A stretch of 64,000 nt of DNA. It comes from Anastrepha obliqua (lineage: Eukaryota > Arthropoda > Insecta > Diptera > Tephritidae). Position 1 is the stretch's first letter; every line of letters begins with the position of its first letter. The translations under genes and the position numbers were made by a program. The notes below the pieces were generated by a model. The model was not told the DNA's origin. It was given only the letters and a program-made list of their open reading frames with translations, and searched no databases. This document shows, in pieces, positions 11,298 through 22,442 of this stretch. The stretch covers positions 121,599,792 to 121,663,791 of the forward strand of contig NC_072892.1 of the NCBI RefSeq assembly GCF_027943255.1, in the 5' to 3' direction.

Positions 11298-11696
11298 CAA
11301 GGTGGCGCAAAATTAGTCACCCTATTGGATGATTTAACTCAAGAAATATCTGCAGTTCGGAGTCGGCTTGAAACTGTAGGTCCCTCCATTTGCGGAACAA
11401 CATCAAGACGCACACCACAAATAGGAGAAGGAGCTCGGCCAAACAACCAAAAAGGGTGTACGTGCCAAGTATGCATACATTGGAAGATTTATAATTTTTA
11501 CAAAAGGCGTCGTACGTCAATCAAATTTGACACTAGTGACTAGACAGTTGTAGTATACAAACAGGCAAGTAATGGAGCACGTAAAGGTCGAAATAAAGAT
11601 TTTCATCACACAAAATTCGTTTTTTTTTATTATAGTAAAAAAGTTATTCAAAAGCAAAATTGGATTATTACTTTTGTACCACCTTGTGCATGTGCT
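11298..11696. mobile_element. Mariner-derived MITE (CAAGGTGGCGCAAAATTA family)
   Basis: The ends are inverted repeats: CAAGGTGGCGCAAAATTAG at 11298 and, reversed, CAAGGTGGTACAAAAGTAAT at 11696. A TA flanks the left side and a mutated TG the right. The interior shares GGCGTCGTACGTCAATCA and the CACGTAAAGGTC stretch with the copy at 52133-52917. There is no transposase. A SINE copy (11337-11478) sits inside it. Confidence 0.85.
11337..11478 (+). mobile_element. SINE copy 2, 5'-truncated
   Basis: It contains only the 3' half of the family: ATCTGCAGTTCGGAGTCGGC, AGGTCCCTCCATTTG, AAGACGCACACCACAAATAG, GGAGCTCGGCCAAACAACC and a terminal GGGTGTACGTGCC. It is flanked by a 13-bp target-site duplication with one mismatch, ATTGGATGATTTA (11324-11336) and ATTGGAAGATTTA (11479-11491). 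This shows insertion by target-primed reverse transcription into the older mariner MITE. Confidence 0.9.
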
Positions 11697-12221
11697 TTCC
11701 AAACAAAAGAGGTCTAAAGTACTTCGATGTAATATTCTTAAAGGTAAATAACAAAATTACTCCGTACGTTTACAATATCAGAATTTTATAGTATTCGGAC
11801 TGAGATTGATTCCTGAACATTTTGGAAAAGTGTCGTTTGTAGTTAATGGGAAATGCTTCGAAGCTAATGGAGTATCCCATGAAAACAGAAATTATCAATA
11901 TAATTTTGTAATAAATATTTTAGTGTACTTAGAGGGAAAGCAAACCATTTTAGCTTAAAGAGAAGAAAATGCTCAGAAGTACGGAATGAAAAAAACCAAA
12001 TTTCTTGCACGGAAATAGCAACTGCAGATTTACCTTGTTTTGTTTGAGCGAAAAAACTAAGAACCGAGAATTCTGATACTTGATTTTGGCGAATCTTCTG
12101 AAATATTTCCCGTGTGTGTGTGGCAGAAGAAAAAATACTATCTATATTTTTCTTTTAAATTAAATATTTTACCTACATTACAGAAACTAAATTTTGAGTT
12201 ATCAAATTTTGTTTGTAAGGT

Positions 12222-12800
12222 AGGTAGGTGAAACGGTTGAACTACCAGACCGGCACTCCCTAAGTAGCACTAAAGAGCCGTTTTGATACCGTCATGAGAC
12301 CTCCTACATGCAGTTATCTACAACCATCCAGAGCTGTTGATGTAACGGAAAGTATTGATGGGGTTTAGGTTGGAGCACTGCCTCAGGCTGTCGAAGAAAG
12401 GAGCACGCACTGTCCTTAATCATCTAGCTGTCGATCCCGGACATTAGTGCTCAACACTCTCCTTCTCTGAAAAGTCCCTACAGCTTCTGCAATGGAGGTT
12501 AAGTGGTAAACTTAGTTTTCCACGTGTGTGCCGATCGTCCAATGACCGATAAACACACAACGAGTTTGGAAATGGAATGGCAAGGAGTCCAAAGAACTTT
12601 CTGAGTTCGGTGTCTATTTTAATGGGGTCAAAGGGTTTTCGAAATAGCACACGAACAAATGGAGCTCCATCTGATCTGCGATTTACTGTGAAATAAGTTG
12701 TGCAATTCCCCTTTAACAGCAGTCAGGCAGATGCTGAGGACCGGGTTGGAAGCCTCTGAGACCAATTCAGACGACCCCTTCCTGGCAACTGACCCCTTGT
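12222..12800 (-). mobile_element. Non-LTR retrotransposon 3' end (ORF2 C-terminus and UTR)
   Basis: The minus strand encodes a degenerate C-terminus with SLCVYRSLDDRHTRGK and NLHCRSCRDFSEKESVEH, a C-x2-C...H zinc-knuckle remnant of R1/Jockey-like ORF2. It is followed by a short UTR ending in a CCTACCTACC-type tail (plus strand GGTAGGTAGGT at about 12224). The same tail is seen at 59773, suggesting a shared subfamily. Frameshifted and 5'-truncated. Confidence 0.65.
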
Positions 12801-13237
12801 TTAAAACTTGATGCCGAAATGCTGGTATTCTCTATTACTCAATGATGCAGCTCACTTTACTTAAATTTCCAGGACCTCACCAGATTTAGCACATGATATA
12901 AATATGTTTTTGTATGGACCCCTCACTTTTAAGATCACTTCTATATTTTACTAACAATTTTTGAGACCAGCAAAATAATAATTTTTTAAATCTTAAAAAT
13001 ATTCATCAAATGTCCTTTAGCTTCCCATACTCATCCGACTCAGCGACCAGTCTTGCTCAGATACTGCAATTCGCTTATTTTACTTTTTAACTGATTTTTT
13101 AATTTTTTTTATTTTTGTTTTTCATAAAAGGTATTGTATTTGTAGCAGTAGGATTTAGTAACTTTCTTATACTGCACTGTTCATTGCACTAATTTATTGC
13201 ACATTCCGTTTCAAAAAGATGATCCTTGTACACTTAC

Positions 13238-13471
13238 CATGTTCGTTGAAATGCTTCTCATAATCGGCCTCCGACCACTGCGTTTCGTGTGATATTTGCG
13301 CACTGTCGTTGGCACTGGTGCCCTGCACAGCGCCCATGCTGCTATTTGAACGCAACAGCAAAGCTGAGCAGCGCAAGGAGAGCTCCAGTGCATCCATCCA
13401 ACATTTACCAGCCGCCTGACTGGGTGCGCGAAATATCAGGTAAGCGGTTGGTAAGGGTTGAACGACTGCGC
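13238..13471 (-). CDS. ORP8: ORP5/8-like protein, exon E (end of PH domain)
   Basis: The exon is 234 nt: two bases completing a Gly codon, 77 codons, and one base carried over. The acceptor is ...TTTTACAG (AG at 13473-13472) and the donor GTAAGTG (GT at 13237-13236). It encodes AVVQPLPTAYLIFRAPSQAA and then GKCWMDALELSLRCSALLLR, the last strand and C-terminal alpha-helix of the PH domain with its conserved Trp. A Ser-rich stretch and ETQWSEADYEKHFNEH follow. In ORP5/8 proteins the PH domain binds plasma-membrane phosphoinositides and tethers the ER to the plasma membrane. The frame joins exon D through a split Gly codon and exon F through a split Asp codon. Splice sites, phase and family motifs all agree. 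Confidence 0.95.
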
Positions 13472-14109
13472 CTGTAAAACGAAAATAAAAATGTTAATAA
13501 ATTTTCAGATAGCAAAGTAACAAATAAAGAAAATTTAACGAATATTTGGTTCGAATATTTGGGATTTGAGAGTAGAATCCAATAGTCGATTGTAAAGTGA
13601 AAGATATAAAGCAGTAACTAGTAAATATTTAAGCCCTCTCTGTATAGTAAATGAATACTTGAAAATATCAGTAGACGTAACTTAGCCGGTAAAAGTAGGA
13701 GTGATTTTTTGGAAGTCCATATATTTTGCGTTTAATGATGTGAAGCTGATTTTTTATCATAGAAACAGAAACGGTTTACTATTCTGCGCTTAGCAATTCG
13801 AAACCGAATTTTTATCATTGAAATTGATTTTATTGTTTTTTTTTTCAATATTCGCCATGAAATTCTATACAACTTTCCATGCGCTCCAATCAGCTGGCGT
13901 GGCATTTCTTTCACTCCAATTGAGGTGTAGCTCTTCACACGTCGAAAAACGTTGGCAACTTTTTATTATTTTTTTTTTTTTCATACATTTATTTATTTTT
14001 TCTTTGTATCTAAAAGCTAGAAAATCGTGGTTGTACGGCATATGTCGGCTTATCAATTCGATGTTTGCAGAAATCAAATAGGCCGTTGCTGCAGCCGATG
14101 TGTGAGAAG

Positions 14110-14413
14110 ATCGCATTGGCCGTTTCCACGACTGTCGCTTCTACGTTACCGGAACGATCCGGATTTATATTCGGCCAAATACTCACTTCAGCAGAGTTGG
14201 AGATTACTCTAACGGTGCCGTTGCCAGTTGCCAGTTATAGCACCGAAACATGCCACCATTACCTTGAACAGGGCATCAATCCGCGGCAGTCGATTCTACG
14301 TTACCGGAATGGGGCGGATTTTTATCCGGTCAAGGACTTATCACTCCAGCACCATACCCCGTACATGTGTGGGGAATATTTATGCTTCTACAACAACAAC
14401 AACAACAATCTTG
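14110..14413 (+). mobile_element. Two tandem copies of a retroelement 3' tail with (CAA)n
   Basis: Two related segments occur head to tail, around 14130-14200 (TTCTACGTTACCGGAACGAT) and 14290-14350 (TTCTACGTTACCGGAATGGG), sharing a CCGG-TTTATATTCGG-like core. The second ends in an ACAACAACAACAACAAC run (14388-14408). This looks like the UTR and simple-repeat tail of a 5'-truncated non-LTR element. No ORF was recognised. It lies in the intron between exons D and E. Confidence 0.5.
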
Positions 14414-15046
14414 AAGTGCGGCGTTAGCGAACAACTTTTGTTGGATTTGGCTCGTCTTGGAAGGCCCATTCAGCAGATTGTTGCTCTATTTCAGATTTAG
14501 AGGTATGGCGCGTGATTCGCACCAGAAATTATTTACAGCACTTGATGCATTTTTTTGTATGTTTACACCAGTCAAATTATCCGGGATTCTTGCGAAGCGT
14601 CTCATACTATCGCCTAAATTAGCATCTATCGCCTGGTATGTCATATGTTTATCTTATATTATTAGTACAGACATCGGCTCCATGATTTCTTGCAAAATGG
14701 TTGTTTGTAGATGACCCTCGTGGGTTCCGGCTATGAACGAACGATGATCTGCAGTAGCAAAGTGTTTGGCTTCCTCACCCAAAGTCAAATTAAGTTGATC
14801 GATGCATTGTTTTTAGGTGCATTAACGTCGAAACTTCATGAGAATATTGATTTTCTAAGGTATTGCATCAATTCGCGCACTACCCTTAAACTCTTATTTC
14901 AAATATAATACATAATTAATCAAAAACAAGATTTTTTTGTTTAAAAAAATATAAACTTCTGTACGAGGGCTAACATATTTTACTTCTCTTCTTAATGTTA
15001 TTTTATCTCATTTGCAATAATTTTATATTTTAATTACTGTTCTGAC
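14414..15046. other. Intronic DNA between exons D and E
   Basis: AT-rich. Open frames on the plus strand at 14457-14908 are short and show no family motif. Confidence 0.5.
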
Positions 15047-15278
15047 CTATTGTCTCCTTGTCCGGTCCGCGTGGTGCCCATATCGATTGATCCAGTGGAT
15101 GGAAAAGCTTAAAGCAGAATCCGTCTTTCTTACTCGGCCGCTCGATGACTTGGCATGACGTCAGCACAATTGTACCCACCCAATGACTGCTCTTCAGCTT
15201 AGGACTTTTGTAGAGCAACATCATACCTGGCTTTAGTACACACCATAGCTTTGTCCATGACTTCAGCGTGCCGCGTAC
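15047..15278 (-). CDS. ORP8: ORP5/8-like protein, exon D (PH domain core)
   Basis: The exon is 232 nt: 77 codons plus one base of a split Gly codon. The acceptor AG is at 15280-15279 and the donor GT at 15046-15045 (ACAATAG|GTCAG). The protein begins VRGTLKSWTKLWCVLKPGMM and continues LLYKSPKLKSSHWVG, CQVIERPSKKDGFCFKLFHP and LDQSIWAPRGPDKETIG. This is the hallmark ORP5/ORP8 PH domain: the basic KSWTKLWCVLKPG strand pair and the ERPSKKDGFCFKLFHP signature are nearly identical between insects and vertebrates. It is the strongest evidence for the identity and strand of the whole gene. Confidence 0.97.
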
Positions 15279-15789
15279 CTATAAATTAGCAGAGAAGAAT
15301 GTGTCAATTAGAAACTTAATTAGATAATTTTGTGTACAAGTTGTCTCATTTAAACAAGAATAACAATAAAAACTATAATAGCAGTGTAGCTCATCCAGCT
15401 CTGACAGGTGAGAGGCCAAATTACTCCTCTATTTTGTAGCGTTGCCTTATAATTTTTCGCTACAAAAGCAGAGCCTCACAGTTTTACACAGTCCAAGAGT
15501 TTAACAAAGTTTTCAAAAACGAATGGTAAAGTCGCCGTCAGTTTGCGAGTTCAGCAAAATGATTTCTTTGCAATCTATAAGGGTAAATGCCAAATTCCAT
15601 TCACTAATTTTTGCGCAAATATCCAGCACTTCGAAGAATGTCCAAAAAACTTTTACAAGGAGCAACTGGAAAAAATAGAAACAATTGTAGAAAGGATTGG
15701 CTGGATTTCTCAGTACCATAATCTAGTTCAAAGATAATAGCGGCAATAGTTGGTTTTCTTCTTTCCTATATTATAATGGACCATCCCGG

Positions 15790-16235
15790 CTTCCTTACGT
15801 TAGGTTAGGTTTTTGTAGCAGTCAGTTTAGAACAGCTTAGACTATGTAGGTGCGTTGTGGTACCACTGTGTACCTGAGTATTTATTTATCACGGAACCAT
15901 AAATGGTCTTATGAAGCGTAGAATAGATTTTATCCCAACAGCGCGGCTAGTTTCGTAAAAGTCAAAAGGCTATTTTCCTAACAACCTTGCTCTACTCGTA
16001 GCTAAGACTGGACAATTACAGTGGCAGTGTTCTACTGTTTCTTCCTCTTCCACGCCTCTACAACGTCTGCAGTATTCATGAGGAAATACTCCTCGCCTAG
16101 ACAAGTGCCTACCTAACAGCCAATGGCCGGTGGCGCCAACCACGAGATGTTCTCTCTTGAGAGTTTGGCCAATTCTCTTGACCTTTTCTTATCTACATAT
16201 TTGCGTCTGAATTTGTCTGGTTCTAACACAAGTAT
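15790..16235 (-). mobile_element. Non-LTR retrotransposon ORF2 C-terminus and 3' UTR
   Basis: The minus strand reads GHWLLGRHLSRRGVFPHEYC, RRCRGVEEEETVEHCHCNCP and VLATSRARLLGKQPF. This is the C-x2-C...H-x4-C zinc knuckle typical of R1/Jockey-like ORF2 C-termini. A UTR follows, ending near the GTTAGGTTAGG repeat at 15800 (a CCTAACCTAAC tail on the minus strand). 5'-truncated; the C-terminal frame is relatively well preserved. Confidence 0.75.
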
Positions 16236-16849
16236 TTTCTTCTGTCCATGACCTTTTGGCCTCCTGGAGAATAATCGGTCTATAATTACTTTTTGAAAAT
16301 ACTTTGCCGCTCATTTATTATATTTAAGTATTCTTTAGGAATCCCGAGAAAGCAATCACAATATTTTAATTTCAAGATAACCCTGAAAATTTCCCCCAAC
16401 ACCGGCTATGTATTCGCATAGTCTGTCTACCAATTTATGTGTATTTTATGGATTCGGATACATTTTTTGGCCATTGCTACGAATTACATACATACGCATA
16501 ACTGTATCTAAAACTATTTAGTAATATTTTGTGTATGTAGGTACGTGTTTACTAATATTGGGAACGTTGCTATTTATCAGCTAATAAAATTCAATTTGCA
16601 TGGCAACCAATAAAAGAGAAAAAAAAAACTCCTACACAGCAATAAACAAAAAACTAAAAATAAAAAAAAAATATTTACTATAAAAATTAGAGATTGTTGC
16701 TGCTGCGGCTCGATTGAAGAATCATAGGGCATGTGTAAGTGGATACAGTATATAAGAAAAATAAGTTTCCACAATATTGACATTGGCTTATGATTTTTAA
16801 AATGTTACAAAAGAGAGAGTGCTTTTTGTTAATAAGTAACGCTAGCTAT

Positions 16850-18905
16850 GAAAGCTGATGAACTGGTAAGACAGAGAGCATCCTCCAACGAACACGAAGC
16901 GGTGGAAATAGGATGTCTCCAAGGAGTACGCAAAAGGGAGATCTTCTCGCTATTCCAGAAGCAGGCCGTTGACAGATGGAGTAACACAGATACCTGCAAA
17001 ATAACTAAACATGGCCCAACTTCAACTAATCCAGAACTGATATACTAAGCTGGGAAAATTTAAGCAATTAGCACTGTACCTCCAACAAGGCTATAAGAAA
17101 AATGCATAAAAATGTCGATTAAAATGAAATAATTGCATATATTTCGAAAATAAATCCCATACGGCTATTGGGAAAGTCCTTCGGGTGTACAAGAACCATT
17201 CACGCCTAAGCCCTATTAAGAAGAGATTCTCACTTAACAACTTCGTTACTACAGTCTACACAGATGGCTCTAAAATGGCTTGTGCTGTTGGAAGAGGTAC
17301 AGCGTTTTTCAATAGGTGCGCTTCAACTTTTTTCCGATAGGGAGGGCGAACGACGCAATATTTTTTTATTTTTCGCTTGTCATTTGTAAACTTCATTAGT
17401 ATACATTTCATCATGGAACGCTATACACTTGAGCAACGATTGCAAATCGTGGAAATTTTTTATGAAAATAATCGTTCTGTTGCTGCTACTTTAAGAGCAT
17501 TACGGCCATCCATACGGCCTTCAGTGATGAAGCTCACTTTTGGCTCAATGGCTTTGTCAACAAGCAAAATATGTGTTACTGGGCAGAAAGCAATCCACAC
17601 GTGATTCATGAGGTACCGTTGCATCCCGAAAAAATCACTGTTTGGTGCGGTTTACATGCCGGCGGCGTAATTGGCCCATATTTTTTCGTTGACGAGAACG
17701 ATCGCCACGTTACTGTGAATGGAAATCGATACCGCGACATGATAAACGATTATTTTTGGCCGCAATTGAATGGTATGGACTTAGACGACATGTGGTTTCA
17801 ACAGGACGGGGCCACAAGCCACACAGCACACGCTACAATTGATTTGTTGAAGAGTAAGTGGTGATGAGCGCATTATTTCCAGAAATGGGCCTGTCGAATG
17901 GCCGCCGCGCTCGTGTGATTTGACGCCTCTAGACTATTTTCTTTGGGGTTATGTGAAGTCATTGGTCTACAGTAACAAGCCGGCGACGATTTGTGAGCTC
18001 AGAGCCAATATTGAACGCGAAATTGCTGGAATTTCGGCCGATTTATGCAAAAGAGTGGTCGGTAATTGGGTTCAACGATTGGACTTCGTAAAACGTGCAC
18101 GCGGTGGTCATGCAAAAGAAATCGAATTTCATACTTAAATGTATATGTTCAAACTCGATAATAAAAAAAAATTAGTTAAAAAAGTCAAAACCGTTTGTGT
18201 TTTATTTAAAAAAAAAAGTGTAAGCGCTCTTACTGAAAAATGCTTTATATGTTTTCATGGTGCAATATGTTCCAGGCGGAAGTACTGGCAATTGGGAAAG
18301 CTTGAAGGCTACTAAACGTAGATTTTTCTTTGAAGGGCAATATCGCTTTTCTTTCGGATAGCCAAGCTGTAGTCCTTGCACTGTATTCGGCAACAACAAC
18401 CTCTCAACTGGTGGAACAAAGTGAAAACCATAACGTTACCTTAGTCTGGATCCCGGGACATCGGAAAATTGAAAAAGGTGAAAAAGCGGGCGAACTGACA
18501 AGAGAGGGATCTGCCATGAATAACATTCCTCCAGAATCGGTATTCACACTACTGGGTGTAATCAAGAATACAATTTCTTTACGATATCTACAAATAGCGG
18601 AATGCATATGGAGATACCAGAAAACATGCAAAGTTAGTAGAACGTTACGGTCCACAAGCGTCGACATTGATAAACATGAAACGACAGACGATTGAAGACT
18701 CACGGCAGTCATAAATGGCTTTTGTCATATATAGAACAAGCAGCCGATTTTGGCTTGTCGCAGTTGTAACCGGAGAAAAAGGAAACTATCTTCCGCTTCC
18801 TCTGTGAATGCCCTGCTCTATGGAAGGAGGTAATGTCAACCATGGGCAAATCATTGTGCACCACTGAAAAACCTCAGATCTATCCCCTATTGAAAACGCT
18901 TTGGC
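16850..18905 (+). mobile_element. Non-LTR retrotransposon fragments, interrupted by an ITm element
   Basis: Three pieces of R1/Jockey-like ORF2 lie in the same orientation. 16850-17045 has KADELVRQRASSNEH (end of RNase H). About 17160-17299 leads into VYTDGSKMACAVGRG (RNase H start, first catalytic Asp). After the ITm element, 18250-18700 continues NMFQAEVLAIGKA, IAFLSDSQAVVLALYS, VTLVWIPGHRKIEKGEKAGE and SAMNNIPPESVFTLLG. 18740-18900 gives the zinc-knuckle remnant CRSCNRRKKETIFRFLCECP. The middle and last parts are one RNase H domain split by the insertion at 17300-18245. The upstream piece is a separate older copy. Frameshifts are present. Confidence 0.75.
17300..18245 (+). mobile_element. 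ITm DNA transposon (DUF4817-type), near complete
   Basis: The termini are inverted repeats, CAGCGTTTTTCAATAGGTGC at the left and, reversed, AAGCATTTTTCAGTAAGAGC at the right, flanked by TA duplications (17298-17299, 18246-18247). The plus strand encodes MERYTLEQRLQIVEIFYENN (N-terminal helix-turn-helix, 17413). A deletion then leads to FSDEAHFWLNGFVNKQNMCY (first catalytic Asp), EKITVWCGLHAGGVIGPYFF, WFQQDGATSHTAHATIDLL (second Asp) and WPPRSCDLTPLDYFLWGYV (third acidic position). It ends GGHAKEIEFHT. One frameshift at about 17863 and the internal deletion inactivate it. It sits inside an RNase H domain of a non-LTR element. Confidence 0.88.
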
Positions 18906-19070
18906 AATATTAAAAAGCCGCTTATCGTAAATTAATACCTCGAAATATTAGCGAATTAAAGAAATGTATCCATGCAACTTGGGATAAGGTGACTTCGGAT
19001 GAATACAAAAAGCTTGTCAATACGCTAGCTAAAATGTCTTCCATGAACGGGGGCCATTGTTGCTATTAAT
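18906..19070 (+). pseudogene. Tc1-like transposase C-terminal fragment
   Basis: The plus strand reads YRKLIPRNISELKKCIHATW and then DKVTSDEYKKLVNTLAKMSS, ending MNGGHCCY. This matches the Tc1 transposase tail pattern of an I-x-E-L-K helix, a W, L-V-x-S-M-P-R-R (here L-V-N-T-L-A-K) and final G-G-x-x-x-Y. No ends or upstream catalytic core are present. Confidence 0.65.
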
Positions 19071-19740
19071 GTTAATGGCAACTTACTTTTGTAATGCTTT
19101 TATTACATGTCCTTCGGTTACTTTTGCTATTTGGAAACTTATTTATGTGATGTACTGTATGTACTATGTACACTTCCAAGAAATAACTCACTACTGTCGA
19201 TCTAACAAACTAATTAACAATTTGACTTTTTTATTGTGTTTGCGATAAAGTCAACATCGCTTCCAAGTGAAATATGTTCACTTTGATATGACCTTTCGTT
19301 TTGTATTTGATTTTATTTAATTACGTCTTATGGTACTTTCTTTGTCACTTTGTCAGCGTTATAAATATGCTTTCGATCTTTTGGATAGATTTCTACCCAT
19401 AAAGCACTTTGAAGAAAGAATATCAAGAGATTCACCAGGGATTGTAAATTATTCGTTTTTTTTTTCTATACATCTAGAAATTTAATTGCAAAAACACACT
19501 TCACCATAGTCTAGTAGTGAAATCTGATTGACGAAAACTGACTTCAATAAATTCCGTGAACTAAGGTCTATCTTTTTACAGTTGTAAATGGAAAACAAAG
19601 CGGTGGTCAATGATTGTAACGGAACTTTCCCACGACAGTCGATTCTACTTATATTGTATATACATCTAAAAAATCACCCGTTAAATAATATCAAAAAATA
19701 TAAAACTCAATCAGCATACATTGATGGCGTTTTCTATTCC
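19071..19740. other. Intronic DNA between exons C and D
   Basis: AT-rich; nothing recognised. Confidence 0.5.
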
Positions 19741-19742
19741 TA

Positions 19743-21049
19743 CAAGGTGAATTACAAAATAAACAAGACTGAGCTAAAATACAAACGACAGGAACTTTGT
19801 TCTGATAACTTCGAGTTTATTTATTCAAAATAGTCCCCTCTGGCCTCGATACACTGTTTTGCGCGATCTAAAAGCTTTTCTAAAGAGTGTTTCAGGTCAC
19901 TGACCGGAATCTGGAATGTCCTTCAGGATGTCGGTACAAGACTTTTGGATGGTCTCTACGAACGCAAAACATTTTCCTTTCATGACCAAATGCAATTTTT
20001 CGAATAGGTATAAGTTACAGGGAGCCATATCAGGTGAATACGGTGAGTGATTGATGGTTAAAATGTGATTTCTAGTCAAAAAATTAGCCACAAGAGTGGA
20101 TCGTTGAGATCGTGCATTATCATGCAATAAGCGCCAGCTTCCTCCTTCGCGGTATTAAGGGCGAATTCGACGAATGCAATGCAAATGCAAAACGCCAAGA
20201 TAGAAAATTGCATTGACGGTTTGGCCCGTTGCCACGAACTCCTTGTGAATAATTCCCTTGAAATCGTAAAATTAAATGAGCATCGACTTGATTTTTGACA
20301 TCTCCAATCGCGATTTTTTGGCTGGTGGCTCGTCTGGGGCCATCCATTCGGCACTTTGACGCTTAGTTTCAGGTTCATGTTGGAAACACCACCTTTCATC
20401 AACATTAAAATGTTTTAAAGGAAGTTCTCATATTTTCTCGCCTCTTTAATGAGGGCTTTCGAATGTTAAATTCTGAGCAACTTTTGGTCCCCAGGTAACT
20501 TGTGCGGAAAGAAACGTGCGCAGAACTTTTGTAAGCCCAAATTATCAGTTAAAATGCGAAAAATCAATGTTTTGGAGATATTTAACTCCAATCCCATGAA
20601 TATCAAAGATGATTTCGGTTAATTTTTTGATAAATTTACAAACAATTTCGATGGAGTTTTCGGTGATTACTGATTTGAGGCGGCCCGTGTGTTCATTGTC
20701 ATTTATATGTCCTCACAACCATCTCTGAAACGTGTAAACCACTCAAGAATTCTGGCACGAGTTAGATAATCATCGCCATAAACTTTTTTCATCAATTCAA
20801 ATTTCTCGGTAAATCTTTTACCGATTTTAAAACAAAATTTGATATTAGCTCTTTGTTCGAAACTCATTTTTGTACTGATAACACAAGCATACTAACTTTT
20901 TAGACGCAATAACTTCGCTTCCACTGAAACGAATGTCACCAAGCTTTCACTGAAAGTCAGCTAGGGATGTAACTTCGAACGCACTGACTCATTAAAAAGA
21001 GGGCGCCATTTTTATGACGTCAGTCTTATTTGTTTTGGACTTCACCTTG
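19743..21049 (-). mobile_element. Full-length mariner element
   Basis: Inverted terminal repeats CAAGGTGAATTACAAAATAA and (reversed) CAAGGTGAAGTCCAAAACAA are each flanked by a TA duplication (19741-19742, 21050-21051). The total is 1307 bp, the usual size for mariner. The decayed transposase fills most of it on the minus strand. Both TIRs and TSD are intact, so the element has accumulated point lesions without large deletion. Confidence 0.92.
19821..20867 (-). pseudogene. Mariner transposase, decayed
   Basis: The start ATG lies at 20867-20865 and the stop at 19823-19821, a span of about 349 codons against roughly 345 for intact mariner. The N-terminus reads MSFEQRANIKFCFKIGKRFT and ARILEWFTRFRDGCED (DNA-binding domain). 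The core around 20076-20405 includes ELFTRSSWQ-type remnants across frameshifts. The C-terminal part has MHDNARSQRSTLVANFLTRN (second catalytic Asp), INHSPYSPDMAPCNLYLFEK and a final IEARGDYFE. In PYSPDMAPCN the residue usually Asp in the DD34D triad's PDLAPCD block is partly replaced, so activity is lost even apart from the frameshifts. Confidence 0.88.
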
Positions 21050-21658
21050 TATATAAATAATTACATATATTAATAGGTATGTGTAGTATTTGGGTAGGTA
21101 TACATACTTACAAACCTACATACACACTCATATATACATAGAAATATGTAAAATATATATACCGCGACCATAGCCATGGCAAACAAAGCCACTTAAATGG
21201 GATTACCTACTTACTTTCCTTTTTCCAAATATATGTGGCCTATAAAACTGAATTCTGATAGCCTGCAACCACATAGACTTAATTTTGTGACGCCAGGGGA
21301 TAATATTCCATGTCATCAATGTTATCAGTTCATTCAGCATATGACTGATAGTAGTGAGCGATAAAAAAATGTGCACTAATTCCGAAGGTAAGTTATGACT
21401 GATAATTTTTCTTTCTACAGCTTAAAATATTAGTAACGCTTCCGCATGGGGGTATATTATTTTGCCTCTCCTCACTCTCAACATAGGTTTATATAATATA
21501 TGTAATATAATACCAGCAGTAATAAGAAAACAAGAGAAAGAGAAAACAGTAAACAGAAAACGGTACCAAAGCTTTGCCGGAACGCCTAGCCAATATCGAT
21601 TTACAATTCCCCTGCCTGAATGCGCATGCAACATTTCGTGTTGTAATTAAGTAATTAC

Positions 21659-21805
21659 CTTGAGCCAATCTGCCAACACCACTACTGTGGGATCCTGCAG
21701 CGAATTCAACAATTCTGAAGCAACACGTTTCTTTTCGCGTCGATAATTTTTACGTTGCGCTTTGTAGGACTCCTTGCGATTGAGTTTTGAAGGATCACCC
21801 GTACT
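21659..21805 (-). CDS. ORP8: ORP5/8-like protein, exon C (basic helix and PH start)
   Basis: Exactly 49 codons in phase 0. The acceptor is ...TTATTTCAG (AG at 21807-21806) and the donor GTAATT (GT at 21658-21657). It encodes STGDPSKLNRKESYKAQRKN, YRREKKRVASELLNSLQDPT and VVVLADWLK. The highly basic, probably helical KESYKAQRKNYRREKKR segment immediately before the PH domain is conserved in ORP5 and ORP8. There it helps plasma-membrane binding together with the PH domain. VVLADWLK is the first PH strand, completed by VRGTLKSW in exon D. Confidence 0.96.
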
Positions 21806-22442
21806 CTGAAATAATGAAAAGAACGAGAATTAGAAAAGTATTTTAATTTCAAACAGAATATTTATGAAAGAAAATATAAAATAAAAAGTAAAATATAAAA
21901 TATAAAATATACAATTTTCTGCTTAATTTTTATAGTTATAGAACACCTACAACCTCTATACACCTCTTATATAGAACGAATTAATTCAAACACAAGTAAG
22001 ATGGAAAAAAACACAAATAAAAAGGTGATGTACCACTCACTTTCTGCAGTAGTTTAATAAAGTATGTATCAAAAGTATCATCTAAACCTAATTAATGGTT
22101 TTATAGAGAGTCGAGCGCCTCATAATTCACTAAGCTATATATATATAATGGAATAGCTTAAGCTAAATAAATCCTAATTCTTTAGTAAACAGTTCAAGTT
22201 TACGAGGGAACTATTATTAGTTTTTATGCTGCATTTTTTTCAAAAGAAGTGCTTTTTAAGATTTGCTCCTAAGAAGGGATCCACGTTCGTAATTAAATAA
22301 CGCGCCCAGAACTTTTGTTTAAAAATTACCCGAAATTTGTACTTTAGCCGAACCGAGCTTAATAATAAAAATCAAAATTATTTTCACACTCTGGCTCGTC
22401 TGAGAAACCACGACAAAGCCTATTTGAAATTAATAATTGGCG

